NCBI GenBank assembly: GCA_934045905.1
Contig: OW203771.1
Span: 21,584,069 to 21,648,068, forward strand
Direction: 5' to 3'
Origin: Leuctra nigra
Lineage: Eukaryota > Arthropoda > Insecta > Plecoptera > Leuctridae
Length of the DNA: 64,000 nucleotides
Under the pieces are notes generated by a model. That model searched no databases. It was not told the DNA's origin and worked only from the letters and a program-made list of their open reading frames with translations. This document shows positions 61,674 to 64,000 of the stretch, one piece after another. Made by a program: the position numbers and the translations under genes. Every line of letters begins with the position of its first letter. The stretch's first letter is position 1.

Positions 61674-63757
61674 GATATAGGCCAAGCAACGAAGCATTTA
61701 ACCCGGGACAAATTGCAAGATTTGTCTTTTTCATCAGACCTTATTCAGAAAAATTCGCTGATTACAACAAAAAAAGCTTTACGCAGAGATGTGAAGGGAA
61801 ATTGCCCAAAATTACGTGTAAAGTTCAAACTTTGAGAACATAAAATATTTTTTTTAAGAATCACAGGACACATTTTGATATTTGTTTTCAATAAAAAGTA
61901 TGTATTTTATTAGGATACAATAGTCGAAAAAAAATACGGTGATAATATTAATTATTTTTGGATTTATTCAATTATTTAATAAAATGACGTCATTTAAATA
62001 ATTAGTCGTAGAGACGTAACTAAAGGAGCTAGAATTAATGTTTTTACAGATAAATATTGGTAATAAAGCCTAATATTTTTGGTATGAATATGATCAAAAG
62101 TTCACCACGCATCAACTAATTGTTGTCAAACAAAATTTTAATCAAATTATAGGAAAAATTAAACATCAATATAACGCAATTATTGGCAAAACGGCGGAAC
62201 TGTTTGATCAGGAAATGTTGTCACTTATAGAATTTTGACGCTTGATAAAACCTAGCCCAAAGAGAGATTTGGGACGCCATTTTGAAACCGGAAGTGGCAT
62301 CATCTTGAAAACGGCTGAACCGATAATAACGGAACTGGTGGCAATCGACTCCAACGGTCATATGACAGAACAGATCAATAGTAAAACCAGAAATTACCAA
62401 TAAAAAATACCGGAAATTACGTCACAAATATTCAAAATTCTTCTAAAACCCCCTATTTAACAATAAGTACATTAAATAAATACATAAATGCATATCTTTA
62501 TGAATTTAATTGTAAAAGTCGCTATTTATAATGATAAAATATTAAGTTTTAACATGGTTATATCATGGTAATAAAAATATTAGTACCTAGTTATAATGCT
62601 GTACCAACATAAAATTATGCCGGCATAAGGCTTAAAACCTTTTCTAATTCCAGACACAGAGTGGTATCCACTTAATTAATTGGTATTTGATATTATTCCA
62701 ATACGTTTCCTTTTGCCTGGAAGGTAAAGACCCTGATTTCTTTATTAGTTTCTAAGTATTCCTATTATTCACTTTTTCTGTTTGTATATCAACTGTGATT
62801 GTAAATTTATGTACATGTGTGAATAAAGATTTTATAAAAAAAACGTTTCCGAGCTATGGAATCACTTCCGGCTCTCAAAATGGCGACTGAAAACAATGCC
62901 ACATAGATTTTTTAAATAAATTCATATATTACATTATAACAAGCCAGAATAATGTATTTATTGTTGAACAGGGGGTTTAGAAGAATTTTGAATATGTGAC
63001 GTCATTTCCGGTATTTGTTATTGGCAATTTCTGGTTTTACTATTGATCTGTTTTGTCATATGACCGTTGGAGTCGATTGCCACCAGTTCCGTTATTATCG
63101 GTTCAGCCGTTTTCAAGATGATGCAACTTCCGGTTTCAAAATGACGTCCCAAATCTCTCTCTGGGCTAGGTTTTATCAGGCACCAAAATTCTATAAGGGA
63201 CAACATTTTCTGATCAAACAGTTCCGCCGTTATGCCAATAATTGCGTTATATTGATGTTTAATTTTTCATATAATTTGATTAAAATTTTGTTTGACAACA
63301 ATTAGTAGATGCGTGGTGAACTTTTGATCATATTCATACCAAAAATATTAGGCTTTATTATCAACATTTTCCCGTTAAAACATTTATTCTAGCTCCTTTA
63401 GTTACGTCACTACGACTAATTATTTAAATGACGTCATTTTATGAAATCATTGAATAAATCCAAAAATAATTAATATTATCACCCAATTTTTTTTCGAGTA
63501 TTGTATCCTAATATAATACATACTTTTTATTGAAAACAAATATCAAAATGTGCTCTGTGATTCTAAAAAAATATATTTTATGTTCTCAAAATTTGAACTT
63601 AACACGTAATTTTGAACAATTTCCCTTCACATCTCTGCGTAAAGCTTTTTTTGTTGTAATCAGCGAATTTTTCTGAATAAGGTCTGATGAAAAAGACAAA
63701 TCTTGCAATTTGTCCCGGGTTCGGCCTGTTTTTAGCCTTCGTTGCTTGGCCTAATAA
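61674..63757. mobile_element. 2.1-kb fold-back element with about 800-bp arms
   Basis: From GGCCAAGCAACGAAG and AACCCGGGACAAATTGCAAG (61680-61720) inwards, the sequence is mirrored at CTTGCAATTTGTCCCGGGTT and CTTCGTTGCTTGGCC (63700-63757). Matching continues through CCGGAAATTACGTCAC to a loop of about 450 bp near 62500-62930. Arms have diverged by small indels, so the copy is older than the 18992-23913 element. No transposase; target duplication not determined. Confidence 0.7.
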
Positions 63758-64000
63758 GATTCATGTAGTTAGTTTCTTCGCCATGCATTTGTCTCGACGC
63801 TTGTTTCATTATCGCGTCGGAAACTCGGCTGGAGTTGTGCCAAGTGTAATGAGGAAAGTCGATCAAATTAAATGACAGTCATATTTTTTGAAGTAGACCC
63901 TGGAATTCTCCTTTTAAAGTTCTGAGAAAAACATGATGAAGAGGCAAAGACGTTTTAATATATAAAGTGTAAGAAGCTTTTTTTTTGATAGATGCCAATA
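63758..64000. other. No gene seen at right edge
   Basis: AT-rich sequence with a T10 run; nothing recognisable. Confidence 0.4.

Noticed and set aside
40..63990. CRISPR arrays, bacterial operons or prophage
   Set aside because: Introns, SINEs and eukaryotic transposons show a nuclear animal genome; the tandem repeats present lack spacer-repeat structure.

Overview
The window is nuclear DNA from an animal, most likely an arthropod and probably an insect. The evidence is intron-split genes with GT/AG junctions, trypsin-fold protease exons, tRNA-derived SINEs, a LINE reverse-transcriptase tail, many hAT-like non-autonomous elements with 8-bp target duplications, and a Polinton/Maverick-type element. 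It is AT-rich and has one 200-bp run of N (18007-18206). I cannot name the species.

Positions 1-34.7 kb hold two tandem copies of one gene, both transcribed leftwards. Exon by exon, splice sites and phases join into a single reading frame. The frame gives a signal peptide, a catalytically complete chymotrypsin-fold domain (His, Asp and GDSGGG Ser) and a 54-nt linker exon. A second protease-like domain follows that has lost the catalytic His and its neighbouring disulfide pair. Copy 1 runs from exon 1 (12951) to exon 9 (1367) and continues off the left edge. Copy 2 runs from exon 2' (34687) to exon 9' (18241); its first and last exons were not found. Equivalent exons share phase, and several share exact length (349, 54 and 134 nt), so this is a tandem gene duplication. 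The introns are packed with short transposons, several ending 10-45 bp from a splice site.

Positions 34860-50496 are a giant palindrome: two 7.6-kb arms, apparently identical apart from a 2-bp homopolymer difference, around a 423-bp spacer. It is flanked by a perfect 6-bp duplication (AATGGG) and begins AGTAGTATGC. Each arm carries a decayed protein-primed DNA polymerase B fragment, a Cys/His repeat ORF and three paralogous ORFs of unknown function. I read it as an integrated snap-back deletion derivative of a Polinton. It sits immediately upstream of exon 2' of protease copy 2, probably inside intron 1.

Positions 50.5-64 kb hold flanking tandem repeats, a tRNA-like sequence and Helitron-like and SINE copies. 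They also hold a complete three-exon gene on the + strand (54289-58221) for a 122-residue secreted protein with ten cysteines, with TATA box, initiator and poly(A) signal. Its introns carry at least five inserted elements. The right end holds a hAT-like element made of TATCGATA repeats, one uncertain Cys-rich exon, and a 2.1-kb fold-back element.
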